This document shows, piece after piece, positions 26,967-35,609 of a stretch of 64,000 nucleotides of DNA. Location of the stretch: contig JAIPBT010000001.1 in the NCBI GenBank assembly GCA_021738565.1, forward strand, positions 87,015-151,014, written 5' to 3'. Position 1 is the first letter of the stretch. The number at the start of each line of letters is the position of its first letter. The notes beneath the pieces are model-generated. The model was given only the letters and a program-made list of their open reading frames with translations. It had not been told where the DNA came from and searched no databases. The translations under genes were made by a program, and so were the position numbers. The DNA comes from Bacteroidales bacterium (GTDB lineage Bacteria > Bacteroidota > Bacteroidia > Bacteroidales > GCA-2748055).

Positions 26967-27926
26967 ATGAAACGAAGAGACTTTATTTCAAAAACAGCAA
27001 TGACCATTCCCATGTTAAGTATGTTTCCTGCCGATCTCTCCTCCATCGGAAGGGAGCTTTTGAAAGGCAAAATAGAAAAAAGGTCCCTGGGCAAAACAGG
27101 CATGAATATCTCTGCCATAGGCTTTGGCGGGATCGTTGTTATGAATGCAACCACCGAACAGTCGGCAGCCAGGGTGAAAGAGGCGATCGACTTCGGGGTC
27201 AATTATTTTGATGTGGCCCCAACCTACGGCAATGCGGAAGAGATGCTGGGACCCGCCCTGGAACCCTATCGCAAGGATGTTTACCTGGCCTGCAAAACCA
27301 ACCAGCGGAAAAAGGACGATGCCAGGAGGGAACTCGAAGAATCGCTGGAAAAGCTTCGTACCGATCATTTTGACGTTTACCAGCTCCACGCGGTTACATC
27401 GCTTGAGGATGTGGACACGATCTTCTCTGAGAACGGGGCCATGAAAACATTTCTCAAGGCGCGCGAGGAAGGCCTCGTCAGGAACCTCGGCTTCTCCGCC
27501 CATTCGGTTGAAGCGGCCCTGGAATTACTGAAACGTTTTGATTTCGACACCATCCTTTTCCCGTTCAATTATACCTGCTGGTACCATGGTGATTTTGGTC
27601 CACAGGTTATGGAAATAGCAAAACAAAAGCAGATGGGGATCCTTGCACTTAAAGCAATGGCCAAAGGGCCATGGCCCGAAGGAGCGGAACGTACCGTGGA
27701 GAAAGCATGGTATGAGCCACTTACCGACAACGAAGATGCGCGGAAAGGATTGTACTTCACGCTGTCCCACCCGGTTGCTGCAGCCATCCCTCCGGGCGAT
27801 GAAAACCTCTTTGCCATGGCGCTCCGGCTCGCAACAGACTTCAAACCAATGGACGATGAGCAGATCCTCGAGATGAAGAAGAAAGCCATGAACACAGAAC
27901 CGCTCTTCAGGTACCCGATGGGGTAG
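26967..27926 (+). CDS. Tat-exported aldo/keto reductase
   Basis: 319 residues from ATG 26967, the start that exposes a twin-arginine signal (MKRRDFISKTAMTIPMLSMF). The TIM-barrel has the AKR catalytic tetrad: Asp in NYFDVAPTYG, Tyr in the same motif, Lys in VYLACKTNQ and His in VYQLHAVTS. The C-terminal part is shorter than in classic AKRs and resembles the Tat-exported group common in Bacteroidota and Planctomycetota. It would reduce or oxidise a sugar or carbonyl with NAD(P)(H), carried folded across the membrane. It is alone on the plus strand. Substrate unknown. Confidence 0.85.
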   Translation: MKRRDFISKTAMTIPMLSMFPADLSSIGRELLKGKIEKRSLGKTGMNISAIGFGGIVVMNATTEQSAARVKEAIDFGVNYFDVAPTYGNAEEMLGPALEPYRKDVYLACKTNQRKKDDARRELEESLEKLRTDHFDVYQLHAVTSLEDVDTIFSENGAMKTFLKAREEGLVRNLGFSAHSVEAALELLKRFDFDTILFPFNYTCWYHGDFGPQVMEIAKQKQMGILALKAMAKGPWPEGAERTVEKAWYEPLTDNEDARKGLYFTLSHPVAAAIPPGDENLFAMALRLATDFKPMDDEQILEMKKKAMNTEPLFRYPMG

Positions 27927-27932
27927 GTTACT

Positions 27933-28050
27933 GTGCGACAGTGAGACGGTGCGTCGGTGAGACAGTGCGTCGGTGAGACAGTGCGACAGTGAGACAGTGC
28001 GACAGAGAGACGGTGCGTCGGTGAGACGGTGCGTCGGTGAGACAGTGCGG
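27933..28050. repeat. Tandem array of 14 degenerate octamers, GTGMGWCR
   Basis: Right after the aldo/keto reductase stop, 14 consecutive 8-base units run without a gap, alternating GTGCGACA/GTGCGTCG with GTGAGACA/GTGAGACG, one being GAGAGACG. The same octamer family (GACRGTGN in another phase) recurs at 52973-53004, 56575-56598 and 60225-60255. Not coding. Confidence 0.85.
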
Positions 28051-28114
28051 GCTCAATAGTAGCTGACACAGCATCACTGTAACACAATTGGGGCCAGGGA
28101 AAAAGTTATTAAAT

Positions 28115-28146
28115 TATATAGTGTCTGTCAATCCAGCCACTATATA
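28115..28146. terminator. Hairpin between convergent genes, repeat-family copy
   Basis: TATATAGTG (28115-28123) pairs perfectly with CACTATATA (28138-28146) across a 14-base loop. It lies between the convergent aldo/keto reductase and Zn-dehydrogenase genes and could act as a bidirectional terminator, followed on the plus side by AT-rich sequence. The loop holds TCTGTCAATCCAGC, tying it to the repeat family at 9827. Confidence 0.45.
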
Positions 28147-28149
28147 TAT

Positions 28150-29166
28150 TTAAAATTTCAGCAACAGCTTCATTACTTTGCCCGGCTCTTTTGCCCATTT
28201 CTCAATTGCACCCGGTGCTGAAGGGAGGTCAACAGTCCTCGTAATCACCTTATCAAGGGGAAACTGCTCGTTTTCGAGATAAGAGATCACGGCCTGGAAA
28301 TCATCAATTTCTGCATTCCTGGATCCGAGGATATCCATCTCTTTTTGCACAAACAATTTGGTGGCAAAAGCAACTTCCTCCGCTGCATATCCAATACACA
28401 CCACCCTTCCGCTGAAAGCAACCTCTTCTACCGCAGACCTGTAGGTAACCGGATTCCCGGCTGCTTCAATGATCACATCCGGACCTGCATCATGTGTAAG
28501 TGACAACAATTCACCGTGCATATCACCGTTGACGGAATTGATTACATGGCTGGCACCAAGGGACCTGGAGATCCCCAGCTTATGATCATCAATATCTATG
28601 GCAATGACCTGTGCTCCCAGGGACACCGCACCTATGATCGCACCTGCTCCGATCATACCGCAACCCATTACCGCCACGGTATCTGTTGCCTTGATCCTTC
28701 CCCTGGCGCAGGCATGGAACCCCACCGTAAGGGGCTCCACGAGAGCAGTTTCAGTCCATCCCAGCGATCCTGTTTTAACAACCTTTTCCCATGGGACGGC
28801 AATGTATTCCTGCATGGCTCCATCTCGCTGCACCCCCATGGTCTGGTTAAATTGACAGGCATTGGGACGACCGTTCCTGCAGGATGAGCAGGTACCGCAA
28901 TTCGTGTAGGGAATCACCGTTACCCGCTCCCCGTTTGTAAATCCTGCCGGGACACCAGATCCGGTTTCTTCAATTTCTGCCGAGATCTCATGTCCCGGTA
29001 TGCGGGGATAAGTGACCATGGGGTTTTTCCCCAGGTAGGTACTGAGGTCGGATCCGCAAAAGCCCACGTAGCGAAGCCGGAGCAGGATCTCCCCATGATG
29101 TAAATCCGGTATTTCGGAATCGCCGGCTTCAATAACGCCGGGCTCTGTTATACGCAATAATTTCAT
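28150..29166 (-). CDS. Zinc-dependent dehydrogenase of the L-fucose oxidative operon
   Basis: 338-residue MDR-family alcohol dehydrogenase. The catalytic zinc is held by GFCGSD and GHE (residues about 36-60), the structural zinc by the four Cys of NCGTCSSCRNGRPNAC, and NAD by MGCGMIGAGAIIGA. The neighbours are a fucose dehydrogenase-like AKR, a fuconolactonase-like hydrolase and a rhamnose/fucose mutarotase, so the likely step is oxidation of 2-keto-3-deoxy-L-fuconate or a related intermediate; in other bacteria an SDR does this, so the assignment rests on context. It overlaps the AKR gene by 4 bases (ATGA). Confidence 0.75.
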   Translation of the reverse strand: MKLLRITEPGVIEAGDSEIPDLHHGEILLRLRYVGFCGSDLSTYLGKNPMVTYPRIPGHEISAEIEETGSGVPAGFTNGERVTVIPYTNCGTCSSCRNGRPNACQFNQTMGVQRDGAMQEYIAVPWEKVVKTGSLGWTETALVEPLTVGFHACARGRIKATDTVAVMGCGMIGAGAIIGAVSLGAQVIAIDIDDHKLGISRSLGASHVINSVNGDMHGELLSLTHDAGPDVIIEAAGNPVTYRSAVEEVAFSGRVVCIGYAAEEVAFATKLFVQKEMDILGSRNAEIDDFQAVISYLENEQFPLDKVITRTVDLPSAPGAIEKWAKEPGKVMKLLLKF

Positions 29167-30218
29167 GCCTGCAGGTATTTGTATGTACTGTTGATCAGTT
29201 GCTCATTTTTCATTTCATTCCAGAATTCACCGGGGATCTCCTGTCCAAGGGCCGAAACGTTTTGTTTCATTTTTTCCGGTTTGCTTGTGTTCAATGCAAC
29301 ACTTGCGATAGCGGGATGACTGATCCCGAAATTCAGGCTTGCCACACCGGGATCGACTTGGTACCGGTTGCATATGCCGAAGAACTTCTGACGCCATTCA
29401 TAGATCATCTTTCCATGCCTGCTGATGGGATCCACATCCTGGTAATCAAACTTGTTTCCACCCGTCAGGTATCCGCCGTGAAACAGTGCGGAATTTATAA
29501 TTCCCACCCCGTCATGATGCAACAATTCAATAAAATCAATGAGTTCCTGCGGATGCCTGAAGATCGTAAAGCTGTTGGCAAACATCACCCAGTCGAATTG
29601 AACGTCATTGTAAAGTTCCCTGACCACTTTCCAGTCCTTGGACCCGATCCCGACTGCCCTGACCTTTCCTTCTTTTTTCAGATCGAAAAGGGCACGGTAG
29701 GATTCCAGTATCCTCCTGTACCTTTCATCCCTTTCACCAACATCGCCGGCACCATGAATATACTCATCTGGATCATGAACCGAAACAGTCTCTGCCGAAT
29801 ATTTCCCTCCCATTAGCTCATTTCCCTGGTCATAGCACCGGATGATCTCATCGTATCCGAACAACAGTTCTGCATCATGATCCAGGTTCACCCAGGCGCC
29901 AGGTTCAAATTCCGGTTCGTCCTTTTCAAGGGGGATTCTGTACCAGCCCAGCTTGTTGCTGATCAGTACATCACTGGGGTCGACCCGTAATTCAGCCAGT
30001 CCCTTCCCGATCACTTCAAGTGCAAGACCGGCCCCGTATTTACCTGCAGTATCGATCACCACAGGTTTTTCGGTGCATTCGAACCAGGTCTTCATCAAAC
30101 CCAGTTTATCACCGTATGAAAGCTCACGGTAAAGGTTGCCCAGGTAGCTGGTCCCATAGATCACTGGAGGAACCAATATTCCTGTTCGCCCCAGGGGTAT
30201 GTTTGAATTCAATTTCAT
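29163..30218 (-). CDS. Aldo/keto reductase, likely L-fucose (D-threo-aldose) dehydrogenase
   Basis: 351-residue cytosolic AKR without signal. It opens MKLNSNIPLGRTGILVPPVI and carries the tetrad as Asp and Tyr in VVIDTAGKYGAG, Lys in VLISNKLGW and His in VSVHDPDEY; IRAVGIGSKDW-like text (VRAVGIGSKDWKV) follows. This is the D-threo-aldose 1-dehydrogenase type, which oxidises L-fucose to L-fucono-lactone with NAD(P)+. The next gene encodes the matching lactonase type, supporting the role. Confidence 0.78.
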   Translation of the reverse strand: MKLNSNIPLGRTGILVPPVIYGTSYLGNLYRELSYGDKLGLMKTWFECTEKPVVIDTAGKYGAGLALEVIGKGLAELRVDPSDVLISNKLGWYRIPLEKDEPEFEPGAWVNLDHDAELLFGYDEIIRCYDQGNELMGGKYSAETVSVHDPDEYIHGAGDVGERDERYRRILESYRALFDLKKEGKVRAVGIGSKDWKVVRELYNDVQFDWVMFANSFTIFRHPQELIDFIELLHHDGVGIINSALFHGGYLTGGNKFDYQDVDPISRHGKMIYEWRQKFFGICNRYQVDPGVASLNFGISHPAIASVALNTSKPEKMKQNVSALGQEIPGEFWNEMKNEQLINSTYKYLQA

Positions 30219-30244
30219 TTTTCGGGTGTTCTATATTGCATAAT

Positions 30245-31096
30245 TCAACCGGTCCCACTGACCTGGTCTTTTTTCAGGTTGTAGAAATCAATGGCATTGG
30301 ACCTGAATACCTGGTCCTTTTCCTCTTCAGTAAATGAAGCAAAATAATGAAAAGGAACCGACATAATGTCGGCATATTCTCCTGCAAGCCGGCATACCGG
30401 CCAGTCGGAACCCGTCATGAGCCGGCCGGTTCCGAATGCCTCAACCACAATATCAAGATATGGAACCAACTCCAGGTAATTCCAGTCACTATGATCCGCT
30501 TCTGTTACCAGTCCGCTTATCTTGCACCACACATTGGGATTTGCTGCCATCCTTGTTATATCTGTTTTCCAGGGTTCGATCTCCCTTTTTTTTATATTTG
30601 GCTTCGACAGGTGATCAATAACAAAACGTTGGTTTTTAAATTTCTGAACAAGTTGCAAAGCGTTGGGCAAATGCCGCGGAAACAGCAACAGGTCATAGGC
30701 CAGGTCGTACTGCCCCATGGCCGCGATCCCCATTGCAAAATCATCGCGGAGCATGAAACCAGGGTCCGGTTCATCATGGATCACGTGGCGAACACCGGAA
30801 AATTTCGGGTGAGATGAAAATGTACCGAGTTGATCTTTTGCTTCATCAGACAGAAGATCAACCCAGCCGACCACTCCCTTTATAAATTCAAAACTGTCAG
30901 CCACATCAAGCAACCAATCGGTTTCTTCAACCGTCTGCCTGGCCTGGACAACAACGCTTTCTGAAAAACCGGATTTTTTCATCTCTTCCTGCAGTTCGCA
31001 GGGAAGGTAGTCCCTCTTCAGAATTCCCATGGATTCGTCCATCCAGTTATAATCCCTGTCGTTGTAAACCCACAGGTGATGGTGTGCATCGATCAT
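30245..31096 (-). CDS. Amidohydrolase, likely L-fuconolactonase
   Basis: 283-residue amidohydrolase-2 family TIM-barrel: metal-binding MIDAHHHLWV at the start, a mid-barrel VIDHLSKP, then CKISGLV and the C-terminal MTGSDWPVC. This pattern is that of L-fuconolactonase/L-rhamnono-lactonase enzymes, which open sugar-acid lactones in the cytosol. It sits 26 bases before the fucose dehydrogenase-like gene and 36 bases after the mutarotase gene. Confidence 0.8.
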   Translation of the reverse strand: MIDAHHHLWVYNDRDYNWMDESMGILKRDYLPCELQEEMKKSGFSESVVVQARQTVEETDWLLDVADSFEFIKGVVGWVDLLSDEAKDQLGTFSSHPKFSGVRHVIHDEPDPGFMLRDDFAMGIAAMGQYDLAYDLLLFPRHLPNALQLVQKFKNQRFVIDHLSKPNIKKREIEPWKTDITRMAANPNVWCKISGLVTEADHSDWNYLELVPYLDIVVEAFGTGRLMTGSDWPVCRLAGEYADIMSVPFHYFASFTEEEKDQVFRSNAIDFYNLKKDQVSGTG

Positions 31097-31132
31097 TTTT
31101 AAAGGATTACTATTAATTGTAAAGGCTGAAGG

Positions 31133-31507
31133 TCATTCCCCAAGTTTATAGATCCGTTCCATCAACTGCCATTTTTCATCAGCAGAAGCCCTGGAGGAGG
31201 TACGCTGGAACCTCGATACAAAAGCCTCCCATTCCGACTGGCGTGGTTGACTGGCCAATTCCGCCATGGCGCTTGCATGATCAAATTCCGGTACGGTATC
31301 CATGATCATGAACAGCCGGTTCCCGGTGATGTAGATCTCCATGTCGATGATCCCGACTTCGATCATCCCCTGGCTGATCTCCGGCCAGGCCGAACCCGCT
31401 GCATGAACCTTTTTATATTCCTCGATCAATGCAGGATCATCCTCCAATGTAAGGGTCTTGCAAAAACGCTTGTAAAGCTCCGCCGGCTGACTGTTCAGGT
31501 ATTCCAT
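31133..31507 (-). CDS. L-rhamnose/L-fucose mutarotase (RhaM-like)
   Basis: 124 residues from ATG 31507 (MEYLNSQPAELYKRFCKTLT); a TTG 9 bases upstream is not needed. The ferredoxin-like fold of the RhaM family shows as YKKVHAAGSAWPEISQGMIEVGI and DMEIYITGNRLFMIMDT, with the catalytic His near HAAG. It interconverts anomers of the deoxy-sugar so that the dehydrogenase downstream can use it. First gene of the four-gene operon. Confidence 0.82.
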   Translation of the reverse strand: MEYLNSQPAELYKRFCKTLTLEDDPALIEEYKKVHAAGSAWPEISQGMIEVGIIDMEIYITGNRLFMIMDTVPEFDHASAMAELASQPRQSEWEAFVSRFQRTSSRASADEKWQLMERIYKLGE

Positions 31508-31740
31508 ATTTCTCAATAAATTAATTCCAGAATCTGAAAGCTACAAAATAACACAAACATTGTGAAATACACCGATTAATTTTGTCCGGATGATTTAAGA
31601 TCACCTTAAATAGCAACAATCAAAGATGCTGCTATTATAAAAATAAAAACTCCTTTGCATGTGGTTCCCATTTTCATTTTTCATAAGTTTAAAATTTTAT
31701 AATTACTCCTAACTTTATGTCATTAACCAAATCAACCAAT

Positions 31741-33480
31741 ATGAAAAATTTACTGCTATCAATCCTGGCTATTTTTGCGCTGTCAACAGTATTGACCGCC
31801 CAACCGTCCATCAATGGTATTTTTCACCGTGACCGGACCGTTGAAATGTATGACAGGGTGGAAATAATACTCCGAATCGACGCGGAATATGAGAACCCTT
31901 TTGATCCGGAAGACCTGGATATTATGGCAACATTTGTTGCCCCTTCCGGAAAGAGCATACAAGTACCCGGTTTCTACACCCAGTCGGGATATTCCCCATT
32001 CAGGGTCAGGTTTTCTGCCGATGAAACAGGAGAATGGAACTATTCTGTGAAAGTCAGGGACCGCAATGGTGAAACCACCAGTGAGAACAGGTCCTTCAGG
32101 GTGTTGGAACCCAAACGACACGGTCCCATCGAAATCGCTGAAAACAAGAGGTATTTGCAATACAGGGACGGCACCCCATGGTATGGTGTAGGAATGTGGT
32201 ACAATGGGGAATCAGAACCGGAAGTGCTTGACGAATTGCAGGAAAAGGGCGCCAATTTCATCAGTCACCTGATACAACCCCTGGAAACAAGGGCCACCGG
32301 ACTGGGGAGGTATGACCAGCTTCTCTGTGAGCAGATCGACGAACTGCTTTTTGAACTTGAAGAACGTGAAATGCAGCTGGCTCTCAATTTCTGGTTCCAT
32401 TCCTTTCTTTCAGAGACCATCTGGCCTGGAGGGAACAGGCGCTGGGAAACCAATCCCTACCAGCTTGTCACTGATGCAAAGGATTTCTACAGCAGTGAAG
32501 ACGCCTGGGAATACCAGGAAAAACTGTATCGATATATGATCGCAAGGTGGGGATACAGCAGTTCCCTTGCCATCTGGTTCATCGTTGATGAGGTAAATGG
32601 CACCGACGGATGGGCATACGGCGACAGCATAGGGGCTGCGAAATGGGTAGAAAAGGTACATAACTATTTCAGGGAAAACGATCCCTGGCAACATCTGACC
32701 ACGGGAACAAGAAGTGGCGGGGTAAACGAATGGTGGGGGCGCGGATATGCTGTACTCGACTTTGCAGGCAGGGAGATATACGAAGCACAGGGATTCCCGG
32801 TCAACAGCACTGGGAAGATCAAAGGGGATAAGACGCATCCCCTTACCCACAGCTACATGAATTACCATGGTGAAGTAGCAAAACTGTGGAAGAATTTTGA
32901 AAAACCGGCCATCATACCGGAAACCGGGTGGGACCATACCTTCTATGAAATGGAGATGCCCGGTTACCAGGCACAATATCACAACGCGATGTGGGTAAGC
33001 CTTGCATCGGGTGCAGCCATGTCACCTTTCTGGTGGTCCTATTCCAATTCGTTGAACGACAATACCGTAACCTATCAGCTGAGGTCCCTCAACAGGTTTA
33101 CAAAACAGGTGCCTTTTTCTGAACTAACCAACCCTGAACCGATCGTTACGGAGAATGACGGAGCAGACATCTTCGCTGTCAAAAGCGACCAGATGATCTT
33201 TGGTTGGGCGGTGGATGCCAATACCGATATGTCGGGCAAGACGATCGTGCTGCCAGGCATCAAAAACGGAGACTACCGGCTCAGGATATTTCATACCTGG
33301 CGGGGAGAATTTCTGAACAGTGAAGAACCCGGTGAAAGGGCAAGGAGAAACGATCCTGGCCTATCCGTAACATCGGTTAAAAACAAGCTTGAATTCACCA
33401 TCCCTGTTCTGAAAATATCAGGGGGACATGCTGGTTATATAGGTCAGGATGTAGCATTTATCATCGAACCTGAAAATTAA
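31741..33480 (+). CDS. Exported DUF5060 glycoside-hydrolase-like protein
   Basis: 579 residues from ATG 31741, which directly starts a good signal peptide (MKNLLLSILAIFALSTVLTA). ATG 31717 adds eight residues and overlaps a -7-like TAACTTTA (31710-31717), so I prefer the later start. The mature protein has a DUF5060 beta-sandwich (about 22-125), a TIM-barrel of the DUF4038/apiosidase-like type (RYLQYRDGTPWYGVGMWYNG to GAAMSPFWWSY) with candidate acids in FIVDEVNG and IIPETGW, and a C-terminal beta-domain ending HAGYIGQDVAFII. Probable periplasmic glycosidase acting on an unknown plant or algal glycan. Confidence 0.78.
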   Translation: MKNLLLSILAIFALSTVLTAQPSINGIFHRDRTVEMYDRVEIILRIDAEYENPFDPEDLDIMATFVAPSGKSIQVPGFYTQSGYSPFRVRFSADETGEWNYSVKVRDRNGETTSENRSFRVLEPKRHGPIEIAENKRYLQYRDGTPWYGVGMWYNGESEPEVLDELQEKGANFISHLIQPLETRATGLGRYDQLLCEQIDELLFELEEREMQLALNFWFHSFLSETIWPGGNRRWETNPYQLVTDAKDFYSSEDAWEYQEKLYRYMIARWGYSSSLAIWFIVDEVNGTDGWAYGDSIGAAKWVEKVHNYFRENDPWQHLTTGTRSGGVNEWWGRGYAVLDFAGREIYEAQGFPVNSTGKIKGDKTHPLTHSYMNYHGEVAKLWKNFEKPAIIPETGWDHTFYEMEMPGYQAQYHNAMWVSLASGAAMSPFWWSYSNSLNDNTVTYQLRSLNRFTKQVPFSELTNPEPIVTENDGADIFAVKSDQMIFGWAVDANTDMSGKTIVLPGIKNGDYRLRIFHTWRGEFLNSEEPGERARRNDPGLSVTSVKNKLEFTIPVLKISGGHAGYIGQDVAFIIEPEN

Positions 33481-33489
33481 TCGCTTCCG

Positions 33490-33735
33490 GACCTGCAATT
33501 GGCTCCTGGCACCTGGCTAAAAATAGCTATTTCGCTGCCGGACAATGTTTGAACCATGATTACGATGATTATTGGATTATGATGATTTTCTTTGGTTCGG
33601 TGGCAGGGTTACACGGAGAGCAGAGATATTGGAGTTTCACAGAGTGAAGTCCTCCGTGGTTCTCAATATTCTCCGTGGTCTGCGTAACTAATCCTTCGTA
33701 GTGTTTTGCAACTCCTTTGTGCCCTGGTCCCCCAG
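33490..33735. repeat. Mosaic of degenerate repeats downstream of the DUF5060 gene
   Basis: It contains TTGGCTCCTGGCACCTGGC (33500-33518), a hairpin with AAATAGCTATTT (33528-33539), and an imperfect inverted repeat between GTTACACGGAGAGCAGAGAT (33608) and CTCCGTGGTCTGCGTAAC (33671-33688). The end runs into TGGC-rich text that continues into the next gene's 3' end. Such CACAGAG and GGAGA phrases recur at 52900 and 60130. Confidence 0.6.
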
Positions 33736-35175
33736 TCACCAAGTCTCCAGGTCTCCAAGTCCCCCTGCCCTGGCTTTTGGCCTCTGGCTATTGGCCCCAA
33801 CATACACCAGTCCGGCTCCTAAAATACCGAAAACAATAGGATCAAGGTCCAGCGGCAGATCGATACCCCATATGATCAGGCCCAGGGCTATGGTTCCTCC
33901 CGTTATCATGGATAACAATGCTGCAAACGGGTTCGGTTTTTTGGATACCAGCGCCACAACAACCGGCACGATCATACCGGCTACCATGAACGAATAGGAA
34001 TGCAGCATCAGCTCAAGGACATTTTCCATGCTCAGGGCAAGGAATAGTGCTGTTGCACCTATCACAAAAGTGATTACCTGTGAAATGCGCAAACTGTTAT
34101 TGGCGCGGTGCCGCCTCAGCACATCGGTCAGAATATTCCCCGACGAGGCCATCATGCAACTATCGGCGGTAGACATAATCGCAGAAAAGTAAGCAGAAAT
34201 CACCAGTCCGAGCAAGCCCACCGGCAGTATGTTTTTCAGTAGCAGCGGCAGTCCCATTTCAGGATCAATGTTTGCCACCGTATAACCGGCAATTACGTCC
34301 TGATCGATTGCCACCCTGGCAAACATCCCCAACAATGCACCCACAAAAGCCATCAGGGGGTATTCGAACAGGCCTGCAATGAACCAGGCACGCTGTGCGG
34401 TTTTTTGATCTCTTGCCGCATAGATCCGCTGGTAGAGTGTCATGCCAACGAACCAGATGGGTATGATGGTAAATGCCCAGTTAACGATCTGCTGCCATGT
34501 GATATTTGTAAGTTTCAGAAACTCCGGCTGCAATGTTTCCCTTATTGCCGGCATACCGCCAATACTGGTAAACGCAAATGGCAGCCCGATGAGGGTCAGT
34601 CCTCCCATCAGGATGAGCCACTGGATCGTGTCGGTGTATATAACAGCTTTGATTCCCCCGAATACCGTGTATACAATGGTAATCACCCCCATGACCAGCA
34701 GGGCATTGTTCAGCGTCAGTCCATCAAAGGTTGATGAGGCAAGCTTGGCCCCCGCCAGGATCTGGGAACTTGTAAATCCCAGGTATCCTATGGCAGAAAT
34801 GACACCGGCAATAAAAGCGACCCTCCTGTCGAAAATGTGCCCGAGGAACTGCGGAAAAGAATAGAAATTCTGCTTTTTCGCAAGGGAAGACACCAGCGGA
34901 ATCAGGAAAACCCCGCTCAGCCATGCTCCCACAAGTCCGGTGAAAAGCAACCAGCTTCCGGAGACTCCCATAACGAAACCAAGTCCGCCAAGACCGATCG
35001 AGAAACCACCTCCTACATCCGTGGCGACTACCGATAAACCAATGTGAAGGCTGCTTAAGTTACGTCCTCCGACATAGTACTCATCAATGTCCTTGTTTTT
35101 CCTGTAGAAGTGAAATCCTACCCATAGGATCACCGTCAGGTAGAGGGCTATGATTAAAAGATCTATTATGTGCAT
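33736..35175 (-). CDS. Sodium:solute symporter (SSS family)
   Basis: 479 residues with about 13 membrane helices. The N-terminal MHIIDLLIIALYLTVILWVG is followed by NKDIDEYYVGGRNLSSLHI, a hallmark of SSS proteins, and by SSQILAGAKLAS and the sodium-site region SAYFSAIMSTADSCMMASSG. The substrate could be a sugar or organic acid released by the nearby glycan genes. The start codon overlaps the stop of the small winged-helix gene upstream (TAATG), so the two are coupled. The last 15 or so residues (PKARAGGLGDLETW) come from repetitive DNA. Confidence 0.87.
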   Translation of the reverse strand: MHIIDLLIIALYLTVILWVGFHFYRKNKDIDEYYVGGRNLSSLHIGLSVVATDVGGGFSIGLGGLGFVMGVSGSWLLFTGLVGAWLSGVFLIPLVSSLAKKQNFYSFPQFLGHIFDRRVAFIAGVISAIGYLGFTSSQILAGAKLASSTFDGLTLNNALLVMGVITIVYTVFGGIKAVIYTDTIQWLILMGGLTLIGLPFAFTSIGGMPAIRETLQPEFLKLTNITWQQIVNWAFTIIPIWFVGMTLYQRIYAARDQKTAQRAWFIAGLFEYPLMAFVGALLGMFARVAIDQDVIAGYTVANIDPEMGLPLLLKNILPVGLLGLVISAYFSAIMSTADSCMMASSGNILTDVLRRHRANNSLRISQVITFVIGATALFLALSMENVLELMLHSYSFMVAGMIVPVVVALVSKKPNPFAALLSMITGGTIALGLIIWGIDLPLDLDPIVFGILGAGLVYVGANSQRPKARAGGLGDLETW

Positions 35176-35393
35176 TATTTACCATCTTGAAATCTGCGAA
35201 AGTAGTTCGTTTCACGACCACGCTCAATTAATCCCTTATCCATCAGTGAATGAAGCACCCGCTGTCCGTGATTGGCTGATAGCCCAAGCCGCATAATGAT
35301 CTCTCCAAATTTCAATTGACCACGCTGTTTAAGCAAACTCAGCATTCTTCTCTCATAAGGTCCCAAATCCTTTTCTACTTTTTGTTGACTCAT
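35175..35393 (-). CDS. Small winged-helix DNA-binding protein
   Basis: 72 residues, all taken up by a winged-helix fold: YERRMLSLLKQRGQLKFGEI forms helix 1-2, LGLSANHGQRVLHSLMDKG the recognition helix, and LIERGRETNYFRRF the wing. It resembles a stripped MarR/DnaD-like regulator without an effector domain. It is translationally coupled to the symporter gene and 13 bases from the Cys-rich small gene. It may regulate this operon; no target is evident. Confidence 0.65.
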   Translation of the reverse strand: MSQQKVEKDLGPYERRMLSLLKQRGQLKFGEIIMRLGLSANHGQRVLHSLMDKGLIERGRETNYFRRFQDGK

Positions 35394-35405
35394 ATTGATA
35401 AATTT

Positions 35406-35609
35406 CTATTTGTTTGAATATGGTGTTACTGTTTCATCTACTTCGGCATCCTGCTCCAGTAAATTGAATCTCGTACAATTCTTCCAGCCCTTGTAACCCC
35501 GGTGACAAAATACATTTCTCAGCAAATGCAAAGGCATATCATTAACCTTGGTTTCTCCTTTGTACACCGGGCAATCATCCGAAAATCGGCATTGTGTTCC
35601 TAAATTCAT
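35406..35609 (-). CDS. Small Cys-rich protein of the ablAB operon, unknown function
   Basis: 67 residues with CRFSDDCPVY (C-x5-C) and, later, FCHRGYKGWKNC (C-x9-C), a spacing typical of small zinc or Fe-S binding proteins with the pattern CPVY...FCxRG...C. Its ATG overlaps the TGA of ablB by 4 bases, good evidence that it is expressed. I do not know its job; the acidic C-terminus (EQDAEVDETVTP) has no recognised domain. Confidence 0.6.
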   Translation of the reverse strand: MNLGTQCRFSDDCPVYKGETKVNDMPLHLLRNVFCHRGYKGWKNCTRFNLLEQDAEVDETVTPYSNK

